Below, one piece after another: positions 9,221 to 19,303 of a DNA stretch of 35,118 bases. The notes under the pieces are model-generated. The model was not told the DNA's origin, did no database searches, and saw nothing but the letters and a program-made list of their open reading frames with translations. Position numbers and translations under genes: made by a program. The DNA is from Nitrospirota bacterium. GTDB taxonomy: Bacteria > Nitrospirota > Thermodesulfovibrionia > Thermodesulfovibrionales > JdFR-85. The first letter of the stretch is position 1. Each line of letters starts with the position of its first letter. The stretch is from positions 1-35,118 of the forward strand of contig WGEZ01000061.1 of the NCBI GenBank assembly GCA_015492515.1. The letters are read 5' to 3'.

Positions 9221-11308
9221 TCACTCGGCCTCCTTCTCGGCCTTCCTCTCCTCGATCAGCTTCTGGGCGATGTGGCCCGGCACCTCTTCGTAGTGGGAGA
9301 ACTCCATGGTATAGAGCCCCCGGCCCGAGGTGAGGCTGTGGAGCTGGTTCGCATAGGTGAGCATCTCGGCCATCGGAACGAGGGCGGTGATCTTCTGACT
9401 CCCTGCCTGTGGTTCGACGCCCTGGACCTTGCCCCGCTTCGCGTTCAGGTCACCGATGACGGCACCGAGGGCGTCGTCGGGGGTGATGACCTCGACCCTC
9501 ATGATCGGCTCGAGCAACACGGGTCTGGCCTCCGCCGCGGCCTTCTTTATGGCGAGGGACCCCGCGATCTTGAAGGCCATCTCCGAGGAATCGACAGAGT
9601 GGTAAGAGCCGTCATAAAGCGTGACCTTCACGTCCACCATCGGGTAGCCGGCAAGGACCCCTTCCTTCATCGCCTCCACTATGCCCTTCTCCACCGCGGG
9701 TATGTACTGCCTGGGTATCACACCGCCGACGATCCTGTCCACGAACTCGAAGCCGCCACCCCTGGGCAGCGGTTCTATCTCTATCCAGCAGTCTCCGTAC
9801 TGTCCCCTTCCGCCTGACTGCTTCTTGTACTTACCCTGCGCCTTCGCCCCCTTCTTGATCGTCTCGCGGTAGGGGATCTTGGGTGTCTTCATCTCCACGT
9901 CGACCCCGAACTTCCGCTTCAGCTTCTGGAGCGCGACCTCGATATGGACCTGCCCCATGCCCGATATTATCATCTCCTTCGTCTCGTTGTCCCTGTGGAA
10001 CCTCAGCGTCGGGTCCTCCTCCAGTATGCGCTGGAGCCCGGTGCTGACCTTCTCCTCGTCGCCCTTGCTCTTCGGTGCAATGGCATAGGATATGATCGGC
10101 TCGGCGAAGCGCACCTTCTCGAAGACCACCGGTGCCGCCTCGTCACAGAGGGTGTCGCCCGTGCAGGTGGCCTTCAGCTTCGCCACCACGCCGATCTCTC
10201 CGGGGCCGAGCTTCTGGGCCGGCACCTGCTTCTTCCCGAAGAGGTAGAAGACCTGACCGATCCTCTCCTTCGTCTCCCTCGAGGAGTTGTAGACGTTCGA
10301 GTCGGCCTTCAGCAGACCGGAGTAAACCCTCATCAGGGTGAGCTTCCCGGCGAAGGGGTCGGCTACGGTCTTGAAGACGTAGGCAGAGAATGGTTCATCC
10401 TCGGAGGGATTTCTGACGACCTCGGAGCCGTCTCTCGGGTCCCTGCCCTTCACAGGGCTTATCCGCGCCATCTCCGCCGGCGAGGGGAGGCACTGGACGA
10501 TCGTCTCCAGCAGAAGATCAACGCCTGCACCCTGAACAGCCGAGCCGCAGACCACCGGGATGAACCTCCTCGTAAGGGAGCCCTCCCTCACCCCCTTCAA
10601 TATCTCCTCTTCGGTGAGCTCACCCCCTTCGAGGTAGCGCTCGAGAAGCTCGTCGTCGGCCTCTGCGATCTTCTCAACGAGCTTCTTCCTGTACCGCTCG
10701 ATCTCTCCGGAGAGTTCCGGGGGCATCTCCCTCTCCCTGGACCTCCCGTCCTCGAACCCGTAGGCCTTCATCCTCACGACGTCCACCACACCCTCGAAGG
10801 ACGGACCCTCGCCGATCGGTATGTTCAGCGGTATCGCCTCGGACTCGAAGGAGCTCTCTATCTCGCTCACGGCACGGGAGAAGCTGGCGTTCTCCCTGTC
10901 CATCTTGTTGACGAACATGATCCTCGGCAGTTCGAACTCACAGGCATAGCTCCATATCCTCTCCGTCTCGGCCTTCACCCCCGAGATGGCGCTCACTATT
11001 ATCACTGCACCGTCGGAGACCCTCAACGCCCCCCTCATCTCCTCTATGAAGTTCATGTACCCGGGGGTGTCGATGATGTTCAGCCTGTGGTCGTTCCAGT
11101 CGCAGAAGGCGACCGCTGAACCAATGGTGATCTTCCTCTCGATCTCCTCGGGATCGAAGTCCGTCACTGTATTGCCTGCATCAATGCTTCCCATCCTGTC
11201 GACGGCACCGGCACTGTACAGCATGGCCTCCACCAGCGTGGTCTTGCCCGCTCCTCCATGGGCCACGACAGAAAAGTCCCTGATCCTGGAAACATCCACC
11301 TTAGCCAT
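9221..11308 (-). CDS. Elongation factor G-like protein (EF-G2 type)
   Basis: Start at MAKVDVSRIRDFSVVAHGGAGKTTLVEAML; G motifs HGGAGKTT, DTPGYMNF, NKMD; EF-G domains II-V. HGGAGKTT instead of HIDAGKTT points to the EF-G2-like group. Confidence 0.92.
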   Translation of the reverse strand: MAKVDVSRIRDFSVVAHGGAGKTTLVEAMLYSAGAVDRMGSIDAGNTVTDFDPEEIERKITIGSAVAFCDWNDHRLNIIDTPGYMNFIEEMRGALRVSDGAVIIVSAISGVKAETERIWSYACEFELPRIMFVNKMDRENASFSRAVSEIESSFESEAIPLNIPIGEGPSFEGVVDVVRMKAYGFEDGRSREREMPPELSGEIERYRKKLVEKIAEADDELLERYLEGGELTEEEILKGVREGSLTRRFIPVVCGSAVQGAGVDLLLETIVQCLPSPAEMARISPVKGRDPRDGSEVVRNPSEDEPFSAYVFKTVADPFAGKLTLMRVYSGLLKADSNVYNSSRETKERIGQVFYLFGKKQVPAQKLGPGEIGVVAKLKATCTGDTLCDEAAPVVFEKVRFAEPIISYAIAPKSKGDEEKVSTGLQRILEEDPTLRFHRDNETKEMIISGMGQVHIEVALQKLKRKFGVDVEMKTPKIPYRETIKKGAKAQGKYKKQSGGRGQYGDCWIEIEPLPRGGGFEFVDRIVGGVIPRQYIPAVEKGIVEAMKEGVLAGYPMVDVKVTLYDGSYHSVDSSEMAFKIAGSLAIKKAAAEARPVLLEPIMRVEVITPDDALGAVIGDLNAKRGKVQGVEPQAGSQKITALVPMAEMLTYANQLHSLTSGRGLYTMEFSHYEEVPGHIAQKLIEERKAEKEAE

Positions 11309-11581
11309 ACAACCCCCTGTTTGATTGATTATGCGCCCGGATCCAGCGACGGCTGACGCCATGGGCCGGCACGCCGGCCCAGGCATTCTCGCCCTGCCAT
11401 TCCGTCGGGGCTCGTGAATCCTGCTGTTTCAAAGAGGCAAGGTCCATAAACCCTTCAGACCCGGCCGTGCTGCCCGATGCCCCTTGCCGGCCCCTGAAGG
11501 CCCGTGGTTCGCGAAAATATACGGCTGTTGTGATTCGGTGATCTCTCTGCCAGATCGTCAGCGGAACGTCCGAACCCGGGC

Positions 11582-12013
11582 TCAGTCCTGACCGAGTATC
11601 TCCTCGACAACGGGTTTGTACTCCGTCTTCTTCTCCATCCATCTGCTCAGGAACCTGACACCCGCAAAGGCGACGGCGAAGAGTCCGAAACCCCCGATGG
11701 CGCTGAGCAGCTCGGGATCAATACCGGTTATGAACGCCCCGAGGACCTCCTTGCCCAGGATTGCACCGATTACGAGAGCCACCGTGGGGATGCCGTAGAC
11801 GATGAGAGAGCCCTTGAGGTACGTGTAAGGTCTGAACTGGACCCTCACGCGCTGTCCCTCTTTCGCCCTGGCGGTATTGACGGCCTCTATGATCGCACCG
11901 TCGTCGGTGACGTGGCATTTCCCCGCGGTGCACTTGTCACAGATACTCTTCCGTTCCACGAGCACCCTGGCGATGACGCCGTCGATGCTCTTCACGACCC
12001 CGATCTCTTCCAT
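11582..12013 (-). CDS. RseC/MucC-family (SoxR-reducing system) membrane protein
   Basis: 143 aa; N-terminal Cys cluster CDKCTAGKC, two hydrophobic helices, RseC-like layout. Confidence 0.75.
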   Translation of the reverse strand: MEEIGVVKSIDGVIARVLVERKSICDKCTAGKCHVTDDGAIIEAVNTARAKEGQRVRVQFRPYTYLKGSLIVYGIPTVALVIGAILGKEVLGAFITGIDPELLSAIGGFGLFAVAFAGVRFLSRWMEKKTEYKPVVEEILGQD

Positions 12014-12021
12014 CTATAGAG

Positions 12022-12051
12022 ATTTTAACATAAAGGGCATACCACTGCCAA
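12022..12051 (-). promoter_or_regulatory. Candidate sigma-70 promoter for the rseC-like gene (TTGGCA-18-TAAAAT)
   Basis: Minus strand TTGGCA (plus 12046-12051), 18-nt spacer, TAAAAT (plus 12022-12027), just after the ligase stop. Confidence 0.45.
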
Positions 12052-12066
12052 TGAAGCAGGGAGGGC

Positions 12067-13020
12067 TCATTCCTCGATCACGCATTCCTCCGCCCCCTTG
12101 TCCGGGCGGACACGGACGAAGACGGGCGCCCTCAGCTTTCCTCCATCCGTCCAGCGCATGGCCGAGACCCTCACCACCAGCTCCGGACGGACCCAATGCA
12201 CATCCCCCCTTATCCTCGGAACCGCTCCGAAGGGTGAGACAGGGGTCTCGAGCCTTCCGAGGACCCTCCCGATCTCCTCAAAGTCGTCCCTGCTGAAGCC
12301 GGAGCCGACCTGCCCTATATGGCGGAGTCCGCCTTCCTGATAGAGCCCGAGGACCAGTGAGGCGAAGGGCCTCCTCCCCGAGGCGATCCAGCCGCAGACG
12401 GCGGCATCCACGTCAAGCCCCCGCTTTATCTTGAGCCAGTGACCGGACCGCTGTCCGGGAAGGTAGGGACTCGACACCTCCTTCGCCATCACCCCCTCGA
12501 AGCCCCTCCTGACGGCCTCCTTGAAGAGCCTCCTTCCGGCGCCGTATCCCTCGGAGTAGAGGATGGCCCCTTCCTCCGCAACGATCTCCCGCAGGACCTC
12601 CCTCCTGCGCTTCAACGGTTCCGCAAGGACCTCTCTGCCGTTGAGATAGAGGATGTCGAAGACAACGTAGGTTGCGGGGTTGGCGATGGAGAGGATCCTT
12701 ATCCTGTCGGGGTCATCCGTCTGCTCACGCATCTGGAGCCTTCGGAAGTCGGTCCTGGCCTCCCTGAAGACGACGATCTCTCCATCGAGGATCGCCTCCC
12801 TGACGGAGGCCGAGAGGGGCAGCCTCCCGAGCTCGGGATACCGGTGGGTGATATCGGTGAGCCTCCTGTTCTGGAGCCTCACCTCCCCGGCCTGGACGAA
12901 GGCGATGCATCTCGTGCCGTCCCACTTCAGCTCGAATACATGCCTCTCCGAGTCAAAGGGCCCCTCGGCCCTCCTGGCGAGCATCGGCCTCAGGGGCCAG
13001 TATCTCTCAATCAACGGCAA
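12067..13020 (-). CDS. ATP-dependent DNA ligase (LigD-ligase-domain-like, standalone)
   Basis: 317 aa; nucleotidyltransferase motif I ELKWDGTRCIAF, LDGEIVV, EGVMAKEVSSPYLPGQRSGHWLKIK; adjacent to ku. Confidence 0.93.
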   Translation of the reverse strand: MPLIERYWPLRPMLARRAEGPFDSERHVFELKWDGTRCIAFVQAGEVRLQNRRLTDITHRYPELGRLPLSASVREAILDGEIVVFREARTDFRRLQMREQTDDPDRIRILSIANPATYVVFDILYLNGREVLAEPLKRRREVLREIVAEEGAILYSEGYGAGRRLFKEAVRRGFEGVMAKEVSSPYLPGQRSGHWLKIKRGLDVDAAVCGWIASGRRPFASLVLGLYQEGGLRHIGQVGSGFSRDDFEEIGRVLGRLETPVSPFGAVPRIRGDVHWVRPELVVRVSAMRWTDGGKLRAPVFVRVRPDKGAEECVIEE

Positions 13021-13237
13021 TGAAGGTCTCTGTCCGGGTGATGCCCTTTATCTTCCTTATCTTCTTCAGGATCCTGGAGAAGATATCGTTCAGATCCTCG
13101 GCCTCCAGGACCGCGACTATATCGAACTGCCCCGTGACGACGTCTGCATTCACCACTCCGTTGATACCCCTCAGGGTATCGCGGATGTCCCTGTCCTTCC
13201 CGGGCAGGACGTTTGCGAGCATATAGACCCTTGCCAT
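13007..13237 (-). CDS. Lrp/AsnC ligand-binding (RAM) domain protein, no DNA-binding domain
   Basis: 76 aa; MARVYMLANVLPGKDRDIRDTLRGINGVVNADVVTGQFDIVAVLEAEDLNDI..., a typical RAM/SAM-like ligand-binding module; overlaps the ligase by 14 nt. Confidence 0.87.
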   Translation of the reverse strand: MARVYMLANVLPGKDRDIRDTLRGINGVVNADVVTGQFDIVAVLEAEDLNDIFSRILKKIRKIKGITRTETFIAVD

Positions 13238-13267
13238 GGGGACCTCCTTCCATCGAAGATCGGGCGC

Positions 13268-14053
13268 TCACCTGGCGGCCCTCTTTTTCGTCTTCCCTTC
13301 CTCAAGGCTCTTCTTCAGTGCATCCATGAGGCTTATGACCTTGCGCACCTCCTTCTCAGGGGTGACCTTCACCTCTCCGCCCTTGACCTTCGTCGTGATC
13401 AGGTCCATGAGGGCCTGCCTCGACTCATCGCGGTACGCGCTGATGTCAAAGGCACCGGTGAATCGTCTCATCAGGCTCTTCGCAAGCTCGTACTCCTTCC
13501 TGTCCAGCCTCACCTCCTCGGGCACCCTGATGAAGTCGGGCTCTATGATCTCGTCCATGAAATGGAGCGTCTGAAGGACGAGGACGTCTCTGAAGACCCT
13601 CAGCACGCCGATATGTTCCCTCTCCCTCAGGGCCGTCCTTACGAGCGCCACCTTTCCGGTCCCCCTCAGCAGCTCCCGGAGCAGGAGGTAGGCCCTCTCC
13701 CCGCCCTCGGCAGGCTCGATGTAGAAGGCACTGTCGTACAGTATGGGTTCGATTCCGGAGGCGTCGATGAACCTCAGGATCTCCATCGTCTTCCTCCCGC
13801 CACGATGGACGGACTGGAGCTCCTCGTCCGTCAGCAGCACGTACCTTCCCTTGTCGTATTCGTAGCCGTGAATGACATCCTCCCAGTCCACCTCGGCGTC
13901 GCACTCCGGACAGTACCGTTCGTACTTCAGCGGGGTGGAGCACCTCCTGTGGAGGAGATGAAGCGGCACGCCGGCCTTCCTGACCGCTGAGTAGAGTTTC
14001 ACCGGTATGGACACAAGGGCGAAGGTGATGCTCCCCTTCCAGATCGCCTTCAT
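13268..14053 (-). CDS. ku: Non-homologous end-joining protein Ku
   Basis: MKAIWKGSITFALVSIPVKLYSAVRK...; YEYDKGRYVLLTDEEL; bacterial Ku signature. ATGA overlap with the upstream amidohydrolase. Confidence 0.96.
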   Translation of the reverse strand: MKAIWKGSITFALVSIPVKLYSAVRKAGVPLHLLHRRCSTPLKYERYCPECDAEVDWEDVIHGYEYDKGRYVLLTDEELQSVHRGGRKTMEILRFIDASGIEPILYDSAFYIEPAEGGERAYLLLRELLRGTGKVALVRTALREREHIGVLRVFRDVLVLQTLHFMDEIIEPDFIRVPEEVRLDRKEYELAKSLMRRFTGAFDISAYRDESRQALMDLITTKVKGGEVKVTPEKEVRKVISLMDALKKSLEEGKTKKRAAR

Positions 14054-15387
14054 GATGCGATCCTCTCCTTCCACTCCCCGGCCTTCCGGATGATCTCGTC
14101 CTCCTCGAGGGTGGTGAGCCGACCGTCGTTTATCACCACCCTGCCGTTGACCATCACGGTCTCCACATCCGACGCCTTTGCCGAGTACACCATGTGGGAG
14201 TAGATGTCGTAGATCGGGGTGAGGTGAGGGCTGTGGAGGTCGACCACCACGACGTCAGCGAGCCTCCCCGGCTGGAGGCTGCCCACCCGCTCTCCGAGGC
14301 CGAGGGCCTCTGCACCCCATCTTGTGGCCATCAGCATCGCTGTCCGGGCGGTCAGGGCGGTGGGGTCTTCCGAGACCGCCTTGTGGAGCTTTGCAGCGGT
14401 GGCCATCTCGCTCATCACGTCAAGGTCGTTGTTGCTCGCTGCACCGTCCGTTCCGAAGGTGACCCTCACGCCGGCCCTCAGCATCTCCGTCACAGGTGCA
14501 ATGCCTGACGCGAGCTTGAGGTTGCTCTCAGGACAGTGGGAGACGCTCACACCCCTCTCGGCAAGGATCTCCATCTCCCGGCCGGTCAGCCATACGCAGT
14601 GGGCGGCGAGGACACGGCTGTCAAGCAGCCCCTCGGAGTGGAGGAGCTCCACAGGGCTCTTCCCGTACCGTCTCTTTATCTCCTCCACCTCCCAGCGGGT
14701 CTCGTGCAGATGGGTATGAACAGCGACGCCGTGGCGGTCGGCTATCTCGAGCGCCCTCCCGTATGTCTCAGGGCTGCAGGTGTAGGTGGCATGGGGGGCT
14801 ATCGAGGGGGTCACCAGCTCGTCGCCGGCCCACCTTCCGATGAACTCATCGGCATTGGCGAGATAACCCTCGGTGGTCTCCGCCGCGGCGGTGGGGAAAT
14901 CGAGGATCCCCACGCCGAGGACCGCCCTCATCCCGATCCGCTTTACAGCCTCTGCAGAGGCGTCCTCGAAGAAGTACATGTCGTTGTACAGGGTGACGCC
15001 CGCCTTCAACATCTCCAGACAGGCGAGCTCCGTCGCATCGGCAACGAATCCGGGACTCAGCCATCTCGTCTCCGCGGGCCAGATATGCTCCTCGAGCCAG
15101 ACCTTCAGCGGCAGGTCGTCGGCCATGCCCCTGAAGAAGACCATCGCTGCATGGGTGTGGGTGTTGACGAAGCCGGGCATCACCGCCTTCGCCTTCCCCC
15201 CGAGAGTCCTCTCAGCGGAGTACCTCTTCTCTATATCGGCGGAGGGTCCGACATGGACGATACGCTCACCCCTCACGGCCACTGCACCGTCCCGGATGGG
15301 GTCCAGCGAGTCCGCCATCGTCAGCACGTAATCGCCCTTCAGTATGTAGTCGACCTTCTCTGCTGTCATTCCACCTCCCCCTGACAT
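14050..15387 (-). CDS. Amidohydrolase, MTA/S-adenosylhomocysteine deaminase-like
   Basis: 445 aa; PGFVNTHTHAAMVFFRGMADDLPLKVWLEEHIWPAE, VHTHLHETRWEVEE, AHCVWLT, FGTDGAASNNDLDV. Confidence 0.88.
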   Translation of the reverse strand: MSGGGGMTAEKVDYILKGDYVLTMADSLDPIRDGAVAVRGERIVHVGPSADIEKRYSAERTLGGKAKAVMPGFVNTHTHAAMVFFRGMADDLPLKVWLEEHIWPAETRWLSPGFVADATELACLEMLKAGVTLYNDMYFFEDASAEAVKRIGMRAVLGVGILDFPTAAAETTEGYLANADEFIGRWAGDELVTPSIAPHATYTCSPETYGRALEIADRHGVAVHTHLHETRWEVEEIKRRYGKSPVELLHSEGLLDSRVLAAHCVWLTGREMEILAERGVSVSHCPESNLKLASGIAPVTEMLRAGVRVTFGTDGAASNNDLDVMSEMATAAKLHKAVSEDPTALTARTAMLMATRWGAEALGLGERVGSLQPGRLADVVVVDLHSPHLTPIYDIYSHMVYSAKASDVETVMVNGRVVINDGRLTTLEEDEIIRKAGEWKERIAS

Positions 15388-15394
15388 ACGATCG

Positions 15395-18300
15395 TCATCC
15401 GGCCCCCTTCCCGTGGTACTCCTGGATCGAGAGGATGGTAAGCTCCTTCTCCTTCAACCCCTTGAGGGCCCTGGCAACGGCCCTGGCACCGGAGATCGTC
15501 GTCGTGTAAGGGACCCTGTACTTCAGAGCGCTCTCCCTGATGTAGAAAGAGTCCTTCTGGGCGCGTGCGCTCTCCACAGTGTTTATTATAAAACTAATCT
15601 CCTTGTTTTTGATCAGGTCCACGATGTTCGGTCTGCCCTCGTTCAGTTTGTACACGAAATCCGCGGGGATGCCCTCTTCCCTGAGGAACGCCGAGGTCCC
15701 CCTCGTTGCCACGATCTTGAGGCCCTGCTCCAGAAAGGTCCTGGCGATATCGAGGATGCCGGGCTTGTCCTCGTCCCTGACGCTTATGAACACCTTGCCC
15801 CTCAGCGGTATCTGGTTCTTCGCCGAGGCCTCCGCCTTTGCGTAGGAGAGCCCGAAGTCCCAGTCGATCCCCATCACCTCGCCCGTGGACTTCATCTCGG
15901 GGCCGAGGATCGTATCCACACCGAAGAACCTGTCGAAGGGGAAGACGGCCTCCTTCACGGCCACATGCCGGGGGGCCGGATCGGCTACGATGCCGAGCTC
16001 GGAGAGCCTCCTGCCGGCCATCACCTTTGCGGCCACCTTGGCAAGGGGGATGCCGGTCGCCTTGCTCACGTAGGGAACGGTCCTCGAGGCCCTCGGGTTC
16101 ACCTCGAGTATCAGGATATCCTCACCCTTCACCGCGAACTGTACGTTCATCAGCCCCACCACGCCGAGCTCCCTGGCGAGGGCCCTCGTCTGCCGCTTTA
16201 TCTCCTCCACGACCCTCTCAGGGAGTGAGAAGGGCGGCAGGGAACAGGCCGAATCCCCGGAGTGTATACCGGCCTCCTCGATATGCTCCATCACGCCGCC
16301 TATGACCACGGCCTCTCCGTCGGAGACCGCATCCACGTCCACCTCGGTGGCATCCATTATGTACTTGTCGATGAGCACGGGGTGCTCCGGGGACGCCTTC
16401 ACGGCCCTCTCCATGTATCCCCTCAGGCTGCCCTCGTCATAGACGATCTCCATCGCCCTGCCCCCGAGCACATAGGATGGCCTCACCATCACCGGATACC
16501 CGATATCTCCGGCCACCCTCACCGCCTCTTCCGGGCTCATGGCGGTTCCGCTCTCGGGCTGCCTCAGACCGAGCTTCTGGAGGAGGGCCCTGAACCTCTT
16601 TCTGTCCTCCGCCCTGTCGATCGCATCGGGCGGGGTGCCGAGTATCCTCACCCCTTCCCTCTCGAGGGGGACGGCCAGCTTCAGGGGGGTCTGCCCGCCG
16701 AACTGTACCACCACCCCATCGGGCCTCTCCACCTCGATTATGTTCAGGACATCCTCAAGGGTGAGGGGCTCGAAGTAAAGCCTGTCCGATGTGTCATAGT
16801 CGGTGCTGACCGTCTCGGGGTTGCAGTTCACCATGATCGTCTCGTAACCGAGCTCCTTGAAGGCGAAGACTGCGTGCACACAGCAGTAGTCGAACTCTAT
16901 CCCCTGCCCGATGCGGTTGGGACCGCTGCCGAGGATCACCACCTTCCGCCTGTCCGAGGGGTTCGCCTCGCATTCAGGCGACTCCGGGCCTTCGATCCTG
17001 TACCGGGGCCTCTCGTACGTGGAGTACAGGTAGGGCGTGTAGGCCTCGAACTCGGCGGCACAGGTGTCGACCATCTTGTAGGCGGCGCGCATGCCGAGGT
17101 CTCTTCTCAGCCTCCTGACGTCGGCCTCCTCCCCACCTGCGAGCAGGGCTATCCTCCTGTCCGAGAACCCCCATGACTTGGCCCTGAAGAGGAGCTCCGG
17201 CGAGAGGGAGGAGTTCCGGATCTCCGCCTCCATCTCCACGATCTCCCTGATGTTGTGGAGGAACCAGGGATCGATGCCCGTAAGGTCGTGGATCTCGCTG
17301 ATCCCGAGGCCCTCCCTGAAGCCCTGGGCGATGTACCAGAGCCTCTCCGCGTTCGGCCTCTTCAGCCCTTCCGTTATCCCTTCGGGTCCGGCGGCCCTCT
17401 CCTCGAGGCCGTAGCTGTCCACCTCGAGGCTCCTTATGGCCTTCTGGAGGGACTCCTTGAAGGTCCTGCCTATGGACATCACCTCACCGACGGACTTCAT
17501 CTGTGTCGTGAGGGTGGGGTCTGCCTCGGGGAACTTCTCGAAGGCGAACCGCGGCACCTTGGTCACCACATAGTCGATCGTAGGCTCGAAGCTCGCCGGT
17601 GTCTCGCGGGTTATGTCGTTGGGTATCTCATCGAGGGTGAGACCCACGGCGAGCTTCGCCGCTATCTTGGCTATGGGGAATCCCGTGGCCTTCGATGCGA
17701 GGGCGGAGGACCTCGAGACCCTGGGGTTCATCTCTATCACGACCATCCTGCCGTCCTCCGGATTGACGGCGAACTGGATGTTGCTGCCTCCCGTATCGAC
17801 CCCGATCTCCCTAATGACCGCGACCGCCGCATCCCTCATCCTCTGGTACTCCCTGTCGGTGAGGGTCTGCGCCGGTGCAACGGTGATGGAATCACCGGTA
17901 TGGATACCCATGGGGTCGAGGTTCTCGATCGAGCATATGATCACCACGTTGTCCTTTCCGTCCCTCATCACCTCGAGCTCGTACTCCTTCCACCCGAGCA
18001 CCGACTCTTCCACAAGGACCTGTCCCACGGGGCTCAGCTCGAGGGCCTTCTCCAGGAGCACCCTGAACTCCTCCATGTTGTATGCCACGGCCCCGCCCGT
18101 CCCGCCGAGGGTGAAGGCGGGCCTCAGGATGGCCGGGAAGCCCACATGCCCCATGGCCTCGACACCCTCCTGCAGACTGTGGACAGCGGCGGAACGGGGC
18201 ACCTCCAGGCCGATCCCGAGCATCGCCTCCTTGAAGAGGTCACGATCCTCGGCCTTCCGGATGGCCTCTATCTTCGCCCCGATCAGCTCGACACCGTACC

Positions 18301-18628
18301 GGTCGAGGACGTCCGACTCCGAGAGGGCCACGGCCAGGTTAAGGGCCGTCTGCCCTCCCATGGTCGGCAGCAGGGCGTCGGGCCTCTCCCTGGCGATGAT
18401 CAGCTCGAGGATGTCCGGTGTGAGGGGCTCTATGTAGGTGACGTCCGCCATCTCGGGATCCGTCATTATGGTGGCGGGGTTGGAATTCACGAGCACGACC
18501 CTGTAGCCCTCCTCCCTGAGGGCCTTACAGGCCTGCGTGCCGGAGTAGTCGAACTCACAGGCCTGCCCTATCACTATCGGGCCTGAACCGATCAGCAGTA
18601 TCTTCCGAATATCATCCCTCTTCGGCAC
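15395..18628 (-). CDS. carB: Carbamoyl-phosphate synthase large subunit
   Basis: 1077 aa; duplicated ATP-grasp halves, [25 protein letters not shown] and [24 protein letters not shown]. Confidence 0.98.
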   Translation of the reverse strand: MPKRDDIRKILLIGSGPIVIGQACEFDYSGTQACKALREEGYRVVLVNSNPATIMTDPEMADVTYIEPLTPDILELIIARERPDALLPTMGGQTALNLAVALSESDVLDRYGVELIGAKIEAIRKAEDRDLFKEAMLGIGLEVPRSAAVHSLQEGVEAMGHVGFPAILRPAFTLGGTGGAVAYNMEEFRVLLEKALELSPVGQVLVEESVLGWKEYELEVMRDGKDNVVIICSIENLDPMGIHTGDSITVAPAQTLTDREYQRMRDAAVAVIREIGVDTGGSNIQFAVNPEDGRMVVIEMNPRVSRSSALASKATGFPIAKIAAKLAVGLTLDEIPNDITRETPASFEPTIDYVVTKVPRFAFEKFPEADPTLTTQMKSVGEVMSIGRTFKESLQKAIRSLEVDSYGLEERAAGPEGITEGLKRPNAERLWYIAQGFREGLGISEIHDLTGIDPWFLHNIREIVEMEAEIRNSSLSPELLFRAKSWGFSDRRIALLAGGEEADVRRLRRDLGMRAAYKMVDTCAAEFEAYTPYLYSTYERPRYRIEGPESPECEANPSDRRKVVILGSGPNRIGQGIEFDYCCVHAVFAFKELGYETIMVNCNPETVSTDYDTSDRLYFEPLTLEDVLNIIEVERPDGVVVQFGGQTPLKLAVPLEREGVRILGTPPDAIDRAEDRKRFRALLQKLGLRQPESGTAMSPEEAVRVAGDIGYPVMVRPSYVLGGRAMEIVYDEGSLRGYMERAVKASPEHPVLIDKYIMDATEVDVDAVSDGEAVVIGGVMEHIEEAGIHSGDSACSLPPFSLPERVVEEIKRQTRALARELGVVGLMNVQFAVKGEDILILEVNPRASRTVPYVSKATGIPLAKVAAKVMAGRRLSELGIVADPAPRHVAVKEAVFPFDRFFGVDTILGPEMKSTGEVMGIDWDFGLSYAKAEASAKNQIPLRGKVFISVRDEDKPGILDIARTFLEQGLKIVATRGTSAFLREEGIPADFVYKLNEGRPNIVDLIKNKEISFIINTVESARAQKDSFYIRESALKYRVPYTTTISGARAVARALKGLKEKELTILSIQEYHGKGAG

Positions 18629-18631
18629 TGA

Positions 18632-19303
18632 CTACCTCGATGATCTCCCATCCCTGCCGCCGTCCTCCCGCTTCGGGCCTTCTACACCGATATATCGCTT
18701 GAGCTTCTCGACCACATCCGCTGCCTCGGACTCTGTACGGGTCGTCAGGATTGTGTAACTCCCTGAATCATGCACCAGGAGGACGTTGTAGAAATCCTGC
18801 ACCTCTCCGAACCCGGGTATGACGGTGCCGTGCTGCAGTGCGATCCTCTCGACAAAGGCGACGGCGTCAGGGTTGTCTGGCTCGATCCTCACGTGCTCCA
18901 CCTTGATGTCCCTCACCGAGCCGATCGGCATGCTGAGCCCCCTGCTCAGTATGGGCCTTCTGAGGGTCATCGAGACCGTGCCGGATGTCTTATCGAAGAC
19001 GGTCTCCAGATAAGGCTCCCTGAACAGATAGATCCTGCAGAGGGGAAAGACCACGACGAGGACGAGGGCTGCAGCGATGTAATGCAGAAGGCCGAGCTCG
19101 TACCGGACGGCGAAGAATATGAGGAGGAGCACCGCGGCGACGACGGCGACGAAGCTCGATGCAAGCTCCCTGCTGAATATCCCGCTGTGAAGGACGCTGC
19201 CCTTTTCCGCCTTGAAGGACGACGTCCTGAGGATGACCCTGCCTTCCTCCAGTTCGATCCTGTATGTCTCGTTCCCTTTCATCCCTTTTTCACCTCCCCT
19301 CAT
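18632..19303 (-). CDS. Hypothetical membrane protein (two TM helices, PH-like soluble region)
   Basis: 223 aa; hydrophobic segments FVAVVAAVLLLIFFAV and YIAAALVLVVVFPLC, then a beta-rich region; contiguous between carA and carB. Start may be the Met at 19282. Confidence 0.75.
   Translation of the reverse strand: MRGGEKGMKGNETYRIELEEGRVILRTSSFKAEKGSVLHSGIFSRELASSFVAVVAAVLLLIFFAVRYELGLLHYIAAALVLVVVFPLCRIYLFREPYLETVFDKTSGTVSMTLRRPILSRGLSMPIGSVRDIKVEHVRIEPDNPDAVAFVERIALQHGTVIPGFGEVQDFYNVLLVHDSGSYTILTTRTESEAADVVEKLKRYIGVEGPKREDGGRDGRSSR

Noticed and set aside
11301-11642. 113-aa minus-strand ORF in the EF-G2 upstream spacer
   Set aside because: Overlaps the rseC-like end and the EF-G2 start, passes through both inverted repeats, no domain-like pattern; a structured leader is the better explanation.
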